Shown here piece by piece: positions 29,028-37,756 of a DNA stretch of 60,347 nt. The notes under the pieces were generated by a model. It worked only from the letters and a program-made list of their open reading frames with translations, searched no databases and had not been told where the DNA came from. A program made the translations under genes and the position numbers. The stretch comes from Desulfocapsa sp. (GTDB taxonomy: Bacteria; Desulfobacterota; Desulfobulbia; Desulfobulbales; Desulfocapsaceae): contig JAFLJO010000032.1 in the NCBI GenBank assembly GCA_022712975.1, positions 1-60,347 of the forward strand, given 5' to 3'. How positions within the stretch are numbered: position 1 is the first letter of the stretch; each line of letters starts with the position of its first letter.

Positions 29028-31100
29028 ATGTCTGAATTACTTTTTGAGATTGGAACTGAAGAACTGCCTGCCGGCTTTCAAAAACCTGCACTTGCACAGT
29101 TAAGGAAGAACTTTATCAAGCAGGCAAAGGAGTTGAATCTTGTCCATGGTATCGTTGAAACTCTTGGCACACCGCGTCGTCTTGCACTTCTTGTAGAAGG
29201 ACTTGCAGCTTCTCAGCCGGATGCCCGAGAAGAACTGATGGGGCCGTCTAAACAGGCAGGGTTTGATGCTGAAGGTAATCCAACGAAGGCTGCAATGGGA
29301 TTTGCCAGATCTAAAGGTGCTGATGTTTCTGATTTGAAAGTTGTGGAGACAGACAAAGGGGAATATTTAATGCTTGTTCAGGAACGTGAGGGTGTTGCAA
29401 CTATAGAGTTGCTCCCGGCTATTCTTGAAGGGCTGATGTCTGGGTTTTCGTTTGCCAAGTCCATGCGTTGGGGGGATAATGCATCAAGTTTTGCCCGTCC
29501 CATTCAGTGGCTTGTGGCTCTCTATGATGGCAAGCTCGTTCCCTATAGTTACGAGGGAATAAGTGCATCAAATATGAGCCGTGGGCATCGTTTTATGGCA
29601 AATGAAGATGTTGTTATGGATGGTGTTGCAGGTTACAGAAAAACTCTTCAGGATGTCTCTGTTCAAGTTGACCCGGAGGAGAGGCGTAACAGCGTACTTA
29701 TTGAAATTGAAAAGGCCGTTGCAGATACTCTTGATCCAAATGTTGCAAAAGTTGCTGTTGATGAAGCTCTGGTGGATACTGTTTGTAATCTGGTCGAAAA
29801 ACCCTTTGGTGTATGTGGCAGTTTTGATGAAAAATTTCTTCAGTTGCCCGATGAGGCACTGATTACCTCCATGCGGGAGCATCAAAAATATTTTCCGGTT
29901 GTGGATCAGGATAAGCAACTCCTGCCACATTTTGTCGCAGTAAATAATACTGAAGTAAAAGATATTAATTTGACACGTACCGGACATGAGCGTGTTTTAC
30001 GAGCACGCCTTGAAGATGCATTCTTTTTCTTTGCAGGTGATAAAGAGAAGAAACTTGATGATAGATTCGACGATCTAACAGGCATTATTTTCCAGGAAAA
30101 ACTGGGAACCATGCTTGCAAAAACAGATCGCATTGTGAAACTGACACGATTGCTGGCTGAACAATTTGTACCAGATAGTGTGGAAGATGCATGCCGTGCA
30201 GCCCGTCTTTGTAAAACGGATCTTCTTACGGGCATGGTTGGTGAGTTTCCTTCACTTCAGGGGAATATGGGAGCAGCCTATGCCTTGAACGATGGAGAAA
30301 CAGCAGCGGTTGCACTGGCTATCCAGGAACATTATTATCCCAAACGTGCAGGAGCAGAACTCCCATCATCAGCTCTTGGTGCAGTAGTTGGCTTAGCTGA
30401 TAGACTTGACACCTTAAGTGGATGTTTCGGAATAGGACAAATTCCAACTGGTACCACTGATCCTTTTGGCTTGCGTAGAATCTCACTTGCCATCCTTTAT
30501 ATTGTTGAACAATTTGACTGGACTTTATCACTTCATGACATTGTCCATAAAGCACTTTCTCTCTATGGTGACAAAGTTAACGGTGGTGCTGAGACCGTTG
30601 AACAGGTAGTGACCTTTATTCGAGGTCGATTTGTTAATGATCAACTCGCGACGGGACTTGATGGAGAAGCAGTGGATGCTGTGGTATCGGTACACTTTGA
30701 TGATATAAACGATAGTCTTAAGAAGATTAGAGCGCTTGCTGCTATTCGTGGTGAGGATGCTTTTGCGGTTCTGGCTGCTTCCTTTAAGCGAATTCGTAAT
30801 ATTATTAAGGATAATAGAACAACAGATGTGGATGAAGCATTACTTAAGGAAGACGCAGAGAAAGAACTTGCAGCTGTATTTATGCGTCTTGATACTGAAG
30901 TTCAGCCAATGCTTGACTCCCATGATTATGATAAAGCATTGGCAGCAATGCTTGCCCTTAAAGCTCCAGTTGATGAATTTTTCAATGAAGTAATGGTGAT
31001 GGATGAAGACGAGTCGGTTCGCAGTAATCGTCTTAATTTACTTACTGCAATTTCTGTTCTTTTCCTGAAGGTGGGTGATATTTCTAAGATGCAGCAGTAG
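29028..31100 (+). CDS. glyS: Glycyl-tRNA synthetase beta subunit
   Basis: 690 residues of the heterotetrameric (alpha2beta2) glycyl-tRNA synthetase; the beta chain binds tRNA-Gly. Signatures: MSELLFEIGTEELPAGF, LVEGLAASQPDAREELMGPSKQAGFDAEG, SMREHQKYFPV, FFFAGDKEKKLDDR, YYPKRAGAELPSSALGAVVGLADRLDTLSGCFGIGQIPTGTTDPFGLRR and the C-terminal DALR-type anticodon domain. The alpha-subunit gene glyQ, normally just upstream, is not in the window; folE2 is there instead. It converges on resB. Confidence 0.96.
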   Translation: MSELLFEIGTEELPAGFQKPALAQLRKNFIKQAKELNLVHGIVETLGTPRRLALLVEGLAASQPDAREELMGPSKQAGFDAEGNPTKAAMGFARSKGADVSDLKVVETDKGEYLMLVQEREGVATIELLPAILEGLMSGFSFAKSMRWGDNASSFARPIQWLVALYDGKLVPYSYEGISASNMSRGHRFMANEDVVMDGVAGYRKTLQDVSVQVDPEERRNSVLIEIEKAVADTLDPNVAKVAVDEALVDTVCNLVEKPFGVCGSFDEKFLQLPDEALITSMREHQKYFPVVDQDKQLLPHFVAVNNTEVKDINLTRTGHERVLRARLEDAFFFFAGDKEKKLDDRFDDLTGIIFQEKLGTMLAKTDRIVKLTRLLAEQFVPDSVEDACRAARLCKTDLLTGMVGEFPSLQGNMGAAYALNDGETAAVALAIQEHYYPKRAGAELPSSALGAVVGLADRLDTLSGCFGIGQIPTGTTDPFGLRRISLAILYIVEQFDWTLSLHDIVHKALSLYGDKVNGGAETVEQVVTFIRGRFVNDQLATGLDGEAVDAVVSVHFDDINDSLKKIRALAAIRGEDAFAVLAASFKRIRNIIKDNRTTDVDEALLKEDAEKELAAVFMRLDTEVQPMLDSHDYDKALAAMLALKAPVDEFFNEVMVMDEDESVRSNRLNLLTAISVLFLKVGDISKMQQ

Positions 31101-31169
31101 CATAAGAAAACAACGTGAACAGACATCACAGACCAGCCCAATAATTCCTTTGATCATTCCAGCAACAAA

Positions 31170-31192
31170 GGAGCAGGCTACAAGCCTGCTCC
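31170..31192. terminator. Possible bidirectional terminator between glyS and resB
   Basis: GGAGCAGGCT (31170-31179), loop ACA, AGCCTGCTCC (31183-31192): a perfect 10-bp stem in the convergent space. On the minus strand it is followed by TTTGTT, so it is more terminator-like for resB than for glyS. Confidence 0.6.
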
Positions 31193-31201
31193 ATCGCAAA
31201 A

Positions 31202-31236
31202 GTAATATGCCCAACTAATTTCGTTCCCGTTCCTAA
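31202..31236 (+). repeat. TTTCGTTCCCGTTCC repeat, copy 1
   Basis: GTAATATGCCCAACTAATTT followed by CGTTCCCGTTCC; about 29 of 34 bases match 32941-32974. Shorter forms of the CCCGTTCC block occur near 15970 and 19424. Confidence 0.6.
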
Positions 31237-31237
31237 G

Positions 31238-32563
31238 TTAATTAATGTCGCAAGTTTTAAGTTTTGTGGACAAAGCATCAAAGGTAGTTTCAAAGCCGAT
31301 TTTGTTTTTATTGGTATTGCCACTCATAAGAACAGTTGTTTCGTCATTTCCTTTTCGTATCAGCAGCCAGATACGCCGATGAGACATAAAAAAGGCCATA
31401 TAGAGACCGAGAAGCATTAAACCACATCCAATATATACAACCCAAACCCCTGGATCTTTTGCGACCTGAAGGCCAGTAGCATACATCTGTTTTCCGGCGA
31501 TGGTGTATTTTTTTCCATCACGTTCTATAGTTACATGATCACCCGCATCAACCCAGAACTTAGAAGCGGGGCCGCTATCATTTTTAAACCAGATTTTCAT
31601 ATTGGTAATGGTCTCTCCCATGGCCTGGGCATTAATAATGCCAATAGTGGCATTATGTTTTGTGAGGGGCTTCTGTTCCTGAAAAGGAAGGATAACTGTT
31701 TCAGCAACGTTTGATTCCTGATCGGTAATGGTCAAAAGAAATTCCCGATACCCCTTGTAACTTGATTGATAAAAAGTGAGACCTCTATAGTGCAATGGAT
31801 CATTAACTACGATTGATTTTTCCATAGTAACCTTTCCATTTTCAGTAACTATAAGTTTGGATCGGTAAGTTTTTACCATCCCGTTGTCATAGAATTCAAT
31901 GTCAAACCTGTCACAGCGAACGGTGAAACCAAGTTCAATGGGTTTACCTGTACCAGTTTGGAAAACTATGCTGGTTTCCTGAGTCTCCGGCAACATGATA
32001 GAAGCCTTGAATCCATAAAGTGTACCAATAATGGCACCCAGAAAAATGACCAGGATGGAGGTATGAACAATATATACACCGGTTCGACTCAGGGCACCTT
32101 TCTGAGCAAAGAGAAGCAGTGCGTCGTCACGCGAGCGCTGCTTAGTTTTCCAACCATTGGAGGAAAATTTGTTCGATAGAGCTGTGCTAAGGTTTTCTTC
32201 ACTTTTATTGGAAACCCAATTTGCATTTAAGCGCATTTTGGGAAGTCGTTTCAAATCAATTGCAAGATTGTCTGCTTTTACCTGTCTCCAAACTCCGGGA
32301 AAGCGGTCGATGGAACAGGCGATGAGGTTTAAGGAGAGGAGACCAAGTAATCCCAGAAACCACCACGAATTATACATATCGGGGATGGAGAGAACCTGGA
32401 AAAATTTTGCAGTGGCTTCACTATAGTTTTGTACATACCAATCCATACTCTTTTTTTGTGGAATAATTGTTCCGATGATAGAGGTAAGTGCGAGAATACA
32501 AAGAGTAAAAAGTGCGAGTTTTACGGAAGAAAAAAAGCTGAATATAGGATTCTTTTTGTACAT
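31238..32563 (-). CDS. resB: Cytochrome c biogenesis protein ResB
   Basis: Membrane component of system II cytochrome c maturation, which moves heme and keeps apocytochrome thiols reduced together with ResC/CcsA. 441 residues: helices near 14-33 (VKLALFTLCILALTSIIGTIIPQ) and 64-85 (WWFLGLLGLLSLNLIACSIDRFP), one near 165-185, and a last one at ~385 (PGVWVVYIGCGLMLLGLYMAFFMSHRRIWLLI), with a large periplasmic domain between. LHYRGLTFYQSSY is a typical ResB block. resC is not next to it. It is monocistronic here and well suited to cytochrome-c-rich sulfate reducers. Confidence 0.92.
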   Translation of the reverse strand: MYKKNPIFSFFSSVKLALFTLCILALTSIIGTIIPQKKSMDWYVQNYSEATAKFFQVLSIPDMYNSWWFLGLLGLLSLNLIACSIDRFPGVWRQVKADNLAIDLKRLPKMRLNANWVSNKSEENLSTALSNKFSSNGWKTKQRSRDDALLLFAQKGALSRTGVYIVHTSILVIFLGAIIGTLYGFKASIMLPETQETSIVFQTGTGKPIELGFTVRCDRFDIEFYDNGMVKTYRSKLIVTENGKVTMEKSIVVNDPLHYRGLTFYQSSYKGYREFLLTITDQESNVAETVILPFQEQKPLTKHNATIGIINAQAMGETITNMKIWFKNDSGPASKFWVDAGDHVTIERDGKKYTIAGKQMYATGLQVAKDPGVWVVYIGCGLMLLGLYMAFFMSHRRIWLLIRKGNDETTVLMSGNTNKNKIGFETTFDALSTKLKTCDIN

Positions 32564-33159
32564 TGTAACCTTTAGTTTTATATGGTGGTGTTGTTTCCGT
32601 AACTACTGCAAAAATCTTCGGATCTTGTAAGCAGTTACAATATCAACGTTCCCAGTGAAATAGTGTCATTTGTCAGGTATGATGAAAGATTAACAGGAAT
32701 GTATACCACGGTGTAAGGGCAGATTGCAATTCAATTTGCACGCTATCGTTACCATAGCATGCTATCCCGTAATAATATTTTGATATAGGTCGAAATAATT
32801 TGGTTAAAGTACTTAGGAACGTACCACGGAGTCTGCGCTTACCTAAATAACTTGAACCTCTACGGAGTCTGCGCTTACCTGGAGTCTGCGCTTACTTACT
32901 TGCTCTTTGTTCCGCCACCTGCACTTGAAAAAGTTGCAGCGTAATATGTACGATTCATTTCGTTCCCGTTCCTTATCAGGCATGGTGCTGCCAAGGGTAA
33001 ATATCTGTTACGTTGTTTCTATGAAAAACACTTGCCATTATTGTGAGAAACAGGTATATAGATCAGTTTCTCATTTTTGTAAATTGAAAGAATAAATTAT
33101 TTTTATGATATCCAAAAGTCGCTTTGTTTTTCGATATCAGACCAATAGAGGAGATTGTC
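32564..33159. other. Repeat-rich intergenic region between resB and rpmB
   Basis: 596 bases. 32814-32982 is a composite repeat block. A 24-codon frame at 33021-33095 (CHYC ... HFC) has no ribosome-binding site. A leader AATAGAGGAG precedes rpmB. No RNA gene recognised. Confidence 0.6.
32814..32982 (+). repeat. Composite repeat: GGAACGTAC unit, three GGAGTCTGCG units and CGTTCCCGTTCC unit
   Basis: TTAGGAACGTACC is followed by GGAGTCTGCGCTTACCT at 32828-32844, again at 32864-32880 and (last bases CTT) at 32881-32897, with TAAATAACTTGAAC between the first two. Then comes CTTTGTTCCGCCACCTGCAC, shared with 18705-18725, and GTAATATG ... CGTTCCCGTTCC, shared with 31202-31236. Confidence 0.85.
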
Positions 33160-33354
33160 ATGGCTAAAGTTTGTCAGATTTGTGGTAAAGGGCCTGCCAC
33201 TGGAAATAATGTTTCCCATGCCCACAATAAAACTCGACGTCGCTGGTTGCCGAATCTGAAAAGAGTTCGTATGATTGCAGAAAATGGCAGTGCGGTAAGG
33301 GCTCGTGTATGTACCCGATGTATTCGCTCCGGTTCAGTTGTTAAACCTGCCTGA
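33160..33354 (+). CDS. rpmB: 50S ribosomal protein L28
   Basis: 64 residues: [23 protein letters not shown], then [12 protein letters not shown] and [11 protein letters not shown]. It is the zinc-binding (C+) paralogue type, with two CxxC pairs (C5/C8 and near residues 54/57). The start at 33160 is preferred over 33124 by the family N-terminus and GAGGAG at 33149-33154. No rpmG neighbour. Followed 112 bases later by a hairpin terminator. Confidence 0.96.
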   Translation: MAKVCQICGKGPATGNNVSHAHNKTRRRWLPNLKRVRMIAENGSAVRARVCTRCIRSGSVVKPA

Positions 33355-33465
33355 AGCGAAATTTGCATGTTCCAACCATGCAGGGTCTGAGTTCTTTAAG
33401 TACCCCTTTATGGGGGGAGTCTTATCAGATGCTTCTCTTTGAAAAGAGAGTTTTGATTGGTTTTG

Positions 33466-33509
33466 AGGGTGATGAGGATCTGATCCTGATCACCCTTTTC
33501 TTGTTTTTA
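33466..33509 (+). terminator. Rho-independent terminator of rpmB
   Basis: AGGGTGAT (33466-33473) pairs with ATCACCCT (33489-33496), with an inner GGAT/ATCC stem, followed by TTTCTTGTTTTT. Confidence 0.8.
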
Positions 33510-33520
33510 AGGAGTTGATT

Positions 33521-33772
33521 ATGAGCGAAGTGGTAAAGTTTCTCCCTCGTGAAGAAGCTAAGATACTTGTAGCAGCAATTCAGGAAGAAGAAGATATCCA
33601 CCATCAAGGTAGACGTATTCTGACAGTGTACAATCATGATAATCGTGAAGTGTGCTGGTTTGATTTCGAAGAATTGGAAAAAGCAGTTGGAGATGTTCCG
33701 AAAGATCAACAGAAAGAGTTTTTTCAGGATTATATCTTAAAGCATATTCCTGATTGGGCATTGGATATCTAA
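33521..33772 (+). CDS. Small hypothetical protein
   Basis: 83 residues from the ATG at 33521, supported by AAGGAG 7 bases upstream. Acidic: SEVVKFLPREEAKILVAAIQ, EEEDIHHQG, WFDFEELEKAVGD. No signal peptide or membrane segment. I recognise no family. Its good ribosome-binding site, codon use and position just after the rpmB terminator support a real gene. A heptamer-type array (CGAATAT units) begins right after its stop. Confidence 0.7.
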   Translation: MSEVVKFLPREEAKILVAAIQEEEDIHHQGRRILTVYNHDNREVCWFDFEELEKAVGDVPKDQQKEFFQDYILKHIPDWALDI

Positions 33773-33773
33773 C

Positions 33774-33816
33774 GAATATCGAATATCGAATGTCGAATAT
33801 CTAACACGGAATACCG
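33774..33816 (+). repeat. CGAATAT heptamer array
   Basis: Units CGAATAT, CGAATAT, CGAATGT, CGAATAT, CTAACAC, GGAATAC, CG: a 7-bp tandem block like those in repeat family 1, but without the GCCCGCAGGGC palindrome. Similar CGAATATCGAACAAGGA arms flank the inverted repeat at 60010-60123. Confidence 0.75.
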
Positions 33817-33857
33817 CACTATAATAATATAAAGGAATCCGATTTTCGATATTTTCC

Positions 33858-34688
33858 TTACTGTAGTATTCCATCCGGCATTGGTGGAACCTTCTGACTT
33901 CCCAGCGTTACACCGCCGTCCATTCGTACCACACTGCCTGTCATATAGTCGGCATCTCTAATGAGGAAAAGTGCAGCAGTTGCGACTTCTTCAGGAGTTC
34001 CTGTTCGTTCCAGTAAACATTGACTGGAGAGCTCTCTTTTTTCCCGGTCATTGAGTTCATCCCATCCTCTTGTTTCTTCTCCATGTCTATTGCGAATAAG
34101 TCCAAGCATCAGCTCATTAACTCGAATAGTTGGTGCCGCTTCTCGTGCCCATGTTTCAGTAAAAGAAGAAATTGCCCGGTTTGCTGCGCTGTAGGCATCG
34201 TTGAAAAATGGAGCCGTGGCACTGCTGCGTCCAAGCATTGCCGAGACTGATGAAATATTTACGACGGCACCTTCTTTTGCGGATTGCATTAGTGGTAAAG
34301 AATGATGAAAGAGAAGCCATTTAGCTTTTAAGGTAGAAGCAATTTCAAGATCCCATTGTTCTGCATTATGCGGCAGGTCATAGCTTCCGTGAATAATGGG
34401 CATTCCGCCACGTTCAATATTATTCACCAGAATATGAATGGTTTCAAAACGACTTGCAACTTTCTGCATAAGCTTTTTAACCGCATCTTCTGATCTTAAA
34501 TCCACAGGCATGGACATATAGGAAAACCCGAATTGTTTAAATTCGTTCTCCATTTCTATTATGGATTCCGGCCAGTCAAAGGTCGGTAGAATAAGCTGGA
34601 CACCTGCTTCACCAAGCTTTCTGGCAATTGCTCTGCCGATTGGGCGTGATGCCCCGGGTACAAGAGCTGTCTTTCCTGATAGTTTCAT
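33858..34688 (-). CDS. SDR-family protein with degenerate catalytic motifs
   Basis: 276 residues with the short-chain dehydrogenase fold (FabG-like). The cofactor motif is altered: VPGASRPIG instead of TGxxxGIG, and NNIE instead of NNAG. In the active-site block NISSVSAML ... DAYSAANRA, Tyr166 is present but the lysine four residues later is Asn170, and six residues are inserted between Ser and Tyr. The C-terminal DADYMTGSVVRMDGGVTLG is intact. It may have lost or changed its activity. FabG-like enzymes of folate (FolM/pteridine reductase) or fatty-acid type are candidates, but I cannot decide. Confidence 0.82.
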   Translation of the reverse strand: MKLSGKTALVPGASRPIGRAIARKLGEAGVQLILPTFDWPESIIEMENEFKQFGFSYMSMPVDLRSEDAVKKLMQKVASRFETIHILVNNIERGGMPIIHGSYDLPHNAEQWDLEIASTLKAKWLLFHHSLPLMQSAKEGAVVNISSVSAMLGRSSATAPFFNDAYSAANRAISSFTETWAREAAPTIRVNELMLGLIRNRHGEETRGWDELNDREKRELSSQCLLERTGTPEEVATAALFLIRDADYMTGSVVRMDGGVTLGSQKVPPMPDGILQ

Positions 34689-34854
34689 TGATTGTTCTCG
34701 TTATTTGTCGTGCTTGAGGAATGTACAAATATTTCTGCGAATAGATTCTTTTTTCTTCCATGGCTTAGAGATTGAAGGTAACATATTAGAATCAGTCCTT
34801 CCATATTTTCCAGGGGAAGTGAAATCGTAATAATAAAACGGAACAGGAGGCATG

Positions 34855-37680
34855 ATGGTTCTGTATAAAAAAACAATAACAGCCCTGCTTGTTGGGTATT
34901 GCTCTTTATTCGGTTTTTTCCTGTCACCATCTTTTGGTGATTGTTTTTCAACGGCATGGTCACATGAACAGAGTGATTTGAAGCCTGATCCAAGCTTTGT
35001 TTTTGGCAGGCTGGATAACGGGTTTCGCTATGTGCTAAAGAATAACACAGAGCCGAAAAATCGTGTGGCTATGTCCCTTAATATTCAGGCTGGATCTCTT
35101 AGTGAAACGGATGAACAGCGCGGAATCGCACATTTTCTGGAACATATGCTCTTTAATGGAACAACACATTTCCCTCCCGGAAAACTTGTGGAATATTTCC
35201 AATCCATTGGTATGAGTTTTGGTGGAGATACCAATGCCCGCACAGGATACGACAAAACAGTTTACGATATTAATTTGCCCAATGGGAGCAGTGAATATAT
35301 TAAAAAGGGGCTCCTTGTCTTCTCCGATTATGCACATGGGGCACTCCTTTTGCAAACAGAAATTGATCGGGAACGCGGGGTGATACTTGCTGAAAAACGA
35401 AGTCGCGATTCTGCAGGCTATCGCGCGCATGTGAAAGAAACAGAGTTTAGCATGAAGGGAACAATGCTGCCTCTCAGGATGCCTATTGGTATTTTGGAAA
35501 CTATAAATGGGGCAAATCATGCCATTATGAAAAGTTTTTATGATGCGTGGTATCGTCCTGAAAATATGGTTCTTGTTATGGTCGGTGATTTTGATCCGCA
35601 AGCTGTTCAATCCCTGGTCGAACAACAATTTACAAGCCTTGCAGGAGTCGGTGATAAGCCTGAGTGTCCCGATTTTGGTCAAATGATTCGTGATGATCTT
35701 GAATTCTTTTATCATTATGAATCAGAAATGGGAATTACTGAGACTTCCATTGAATCAATGTGGAATGTGAAACCTGTAAATGATTCTTTTGCTCTACGGG
35801 TAAAGGAATTAACTCGTTATGTGGGGAGCAAAATCCTTCAATATCGACTCGATGAACTGGCAAGAAAAAGTGATACCCCTTTTACTTCTGCCAATACTTA
35901 TGCAGGAAGATTTCTGCAACGGTTTGCCTATGCTTCAATTTCTGCCAACAGTGATCCTGAGAAGTGGAAAGAGACTCTTGCTGGTATAGAGAACACTCTC
36001 CGCCAGGCACTGGTTTACGGATTCACCGAAGATGAACTGCAGCGTGTTAAAAAAGAACTGCTTGCTGAGCTTGAGTCCGAAGTGCTCACTGCCAATAGTC
36101 GTAATTCTAAGAAACTGACAGCAACAATAATAAGAAATGTAAATAATAATAGAGTAATGCAGTCACCGAAGCAGGAACGGGAACTCATTGCACCGGTTCT
36201 CCAGAAGATGAGTCTTGCCGAAGTTGAAACGAATTTCCGTGAGACCTGGTCAAATTCAAACCGCATGGTGAAGGTAAGCGGCAATGCTGTAATTGAGGAA
36301 AAAGATCCATTAGCGGTAATTTTGGCAAGCTATAAGAGTGCGGAAAAAGAACAAGTAAGTGCATTTAAGGGAGAGAGCTTACAGGAATTTCCTTACCTTC
36401 GTTTTGAGAATATACAAGCCATAAAGAGTAAAAAAGAATTTCCTGATATCAATGCCAAACGATTTGTTTTTGGCAACAATGTGGTTTTAAATCTCAAAAA
36501 GACGTCTTTTCAGGAAAATGAGCTACAGATTTCCGCAAATTTTGGACTTGGCAAATCAAGTGAACCGGTTCCGGGATTAGCACATCTAAGTGAGGCGGTA
36601 ATTGGACAATCAGGCACCGCAACATTGAGCAAGAGCGCATTGGATAGAATTGTCGGAGGTTCCAGCGTAGAGTTAAATTTTCGGATTAATCCTGCATCTT
36701 TTAGCTGGCAGGGAAAGGCGTTAAATAAGGATACGGAACTACTTTTTCAGGTTGTGCAGAGTGTACTTGCTGATCCGGGTATAGATGCAGATGCCTTTCG
36801 GGTCAGTATGGATAGATTCAAGCAATCCTATGATAAGATGGAAACCGATGTGCGAAGTGCAATGGCGCTACGAGGAGACAAATTTCTTGCGGGGGAGAAC
36901 CGATTTTTCGGACTGCCACCATGGACTGAGTTTTCAAAAATCAAGAGTGAGCAGATTCAGAAATGGATATTTCCAGCGGCAGAAAACAGTGCTCTTGAAA
37001 TTTCAATTGTAGGTGATTTCGATGAAAAGAAAGTAGTGACACTGGCTGAAAAGTATTTTTCGGTTTTACCGAAAAGGAGTGAGCAGGAGATGCCGGCAAG
37101 AGAAGTTTCTTTTCCGGAAAGTGAAAGTCTTGCCCTGACTGTTCCATCATCTATTGATCAGGGGATGCTGGTACTCGCTTGGAAAACCGATGATTTCTGG
37201 GATATTAACCAAACCAGAGGACTGCATCTGCTGGCAGAAATATTTTCCGATAAGGTACGGCGTGTTATTCGTGAAAAACTCAGTGCCGCCTACTCGCCAC
37301 GGGTTTACAATGTCTCAAGCAAGATCTACAAAGATTATGGGATAATGCAGGCAGTTCTTATTGTCGACCCTCAGCAGATAGAGATGTTGAAGAAAGAAGT
37401 ATTAAAAATTTCTCATGATATGTGGAAGGGTAAAATAACTGAAACGGAGCTTGAACGAGCCAGGGGGCCAATGCTTACCTCTTTAAAAGATATGGTTCGT
37501 AGTAACAGATATTGGCTGAAATCCGTTCTGGTCATGTCTACAAGAAATCCTGAACAACTGTTGTGGCCCACAACAATTCTCCAGGACTTTAAAAGGTACT
37601 CTCTTGAAGATATTAAAATTCTGGGTGCCAGATATTTAAAACCTGAAAAAGCAGCTACCATCACCGTGGTTCCTGAATAA
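34855..37680 (+). CDS. M16-family zinc metallopeptidase (pitrilysin/PqqL-like), secreted
   Basis: 941 residues. A signal sequence (YKKTITALLVGYCSLFGFFLSPS, cleavage near FGDC/FS) targets it to the periplasm or outer membrane face. The inverted zinc motif HxxEH is HFLEH (H93, E96, H97), with the second Glu in a region ~70 residues downstream (TEIDRERGVILAEKRSRD). N-terminal LDNGFRYVLKNNTEPKNRVAMSLNIQAGSLSE and the second, non-catalytic half (RFVFGNNVVLNLKKTSFQENELQ ... VIREKLSAAYSPRV) are typical of two-repeat M16 enzymes. The start at 34855 is chosen over 34852 for spacing to AGGAGG. Peptide degradation is the likely role. Confidence 0.9.
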   Translation: MVLYKKTITALLVGYCSLFGFFLSPSFGDCFSTAWSHEQSDLKPDPSFVFGRLDNGFRYVLKNNTEPKNRVAMSLNIQAGSLSETDEQRGIAHFLEHMLFNGTTHFPPGKLVEYFQSIGMSFGGDTNARTGYDKTVYDINLPNGSSEYIKKGLLVFSDYAHGALLLQTEIDRERGVILAEKRSRDSAGYRAHVKETEFSMKGTMLPLRMPIGILETINGANHAIMKSFYDAWYRPENMVLVMVGDFDPQAVQSLVEQQFTSLAGVGDKPECPDFGQMIRDDLEFFYHYESEMGITETSIESMWNVKPVNDSFALRVKELTRYVGSKILQYRLDELARKSDTPFTSANTYAGRFLQRFAYASISANSDPEKWKETLAGIENTLRQALVYGFTEDELQRVKKELLAELESEVLTANSRNSKKLTATIIRNVNNNRVMQSPKQERELIAPVLQKMSLAEVETNFRETWSNSNRMVKVSGNAVIEEKDPLAVILASYKSAEKEQVSAFKGESLQEFPYLRFENIQAIKSKKEFPDINAKRFVFGNNVVLNLKKTSFQENELQISANFGLGKSSEPVPGLAHLSEAVIGQSGTATLSKSALDRIVGGSSVELNFRINPASFSWQGKALNKDTELLFQVVQSVLADPGIDADAFRVSMDRFKQSYDKMETDVRSAMALRGDKFLAGENRFFGLPPWTEFSKIKSEQIQKWIFPAAENSALEISIVGDFDEKKVVTLAEKYFSVLPKRSEQEMPAREVSFPESESLALTVPSSIDQGMLVLAWKTDDFWDINQTRGLHLLAEIFSDKVRRVIREKLSAAYSPRVYNVSSKIYKDYGIMQAVLIVDPQQIEMLKKEVLKISHDMWKGKITETELERARGPMLTSLKDMVRSNRYWLKSVLVMSTRNPEQLLWPTTILQDFKRYSLEDIKILGARYLKPEKAATITVVPE

Positions 37681-37729
37681 CTCTGGAAAGGATTCCCTCA
37701 TTCATGCTGGCGGTTATAAGGTAACAAAA

Positions 37730-37756
37730 GTTCAGTTATTTTGTGTACGTTCCTTA
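37730..37756 (-). repeat. GGAACGTAC-type repeat, single unit
   Basis: On the minus strand reads TAAGGAACGTACACAAAATA followed by ACTGAAC, matching the arm of the inverted repeat before dksA. It lies between the convergent M16 and Usp genes. Confidence 0.6.
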
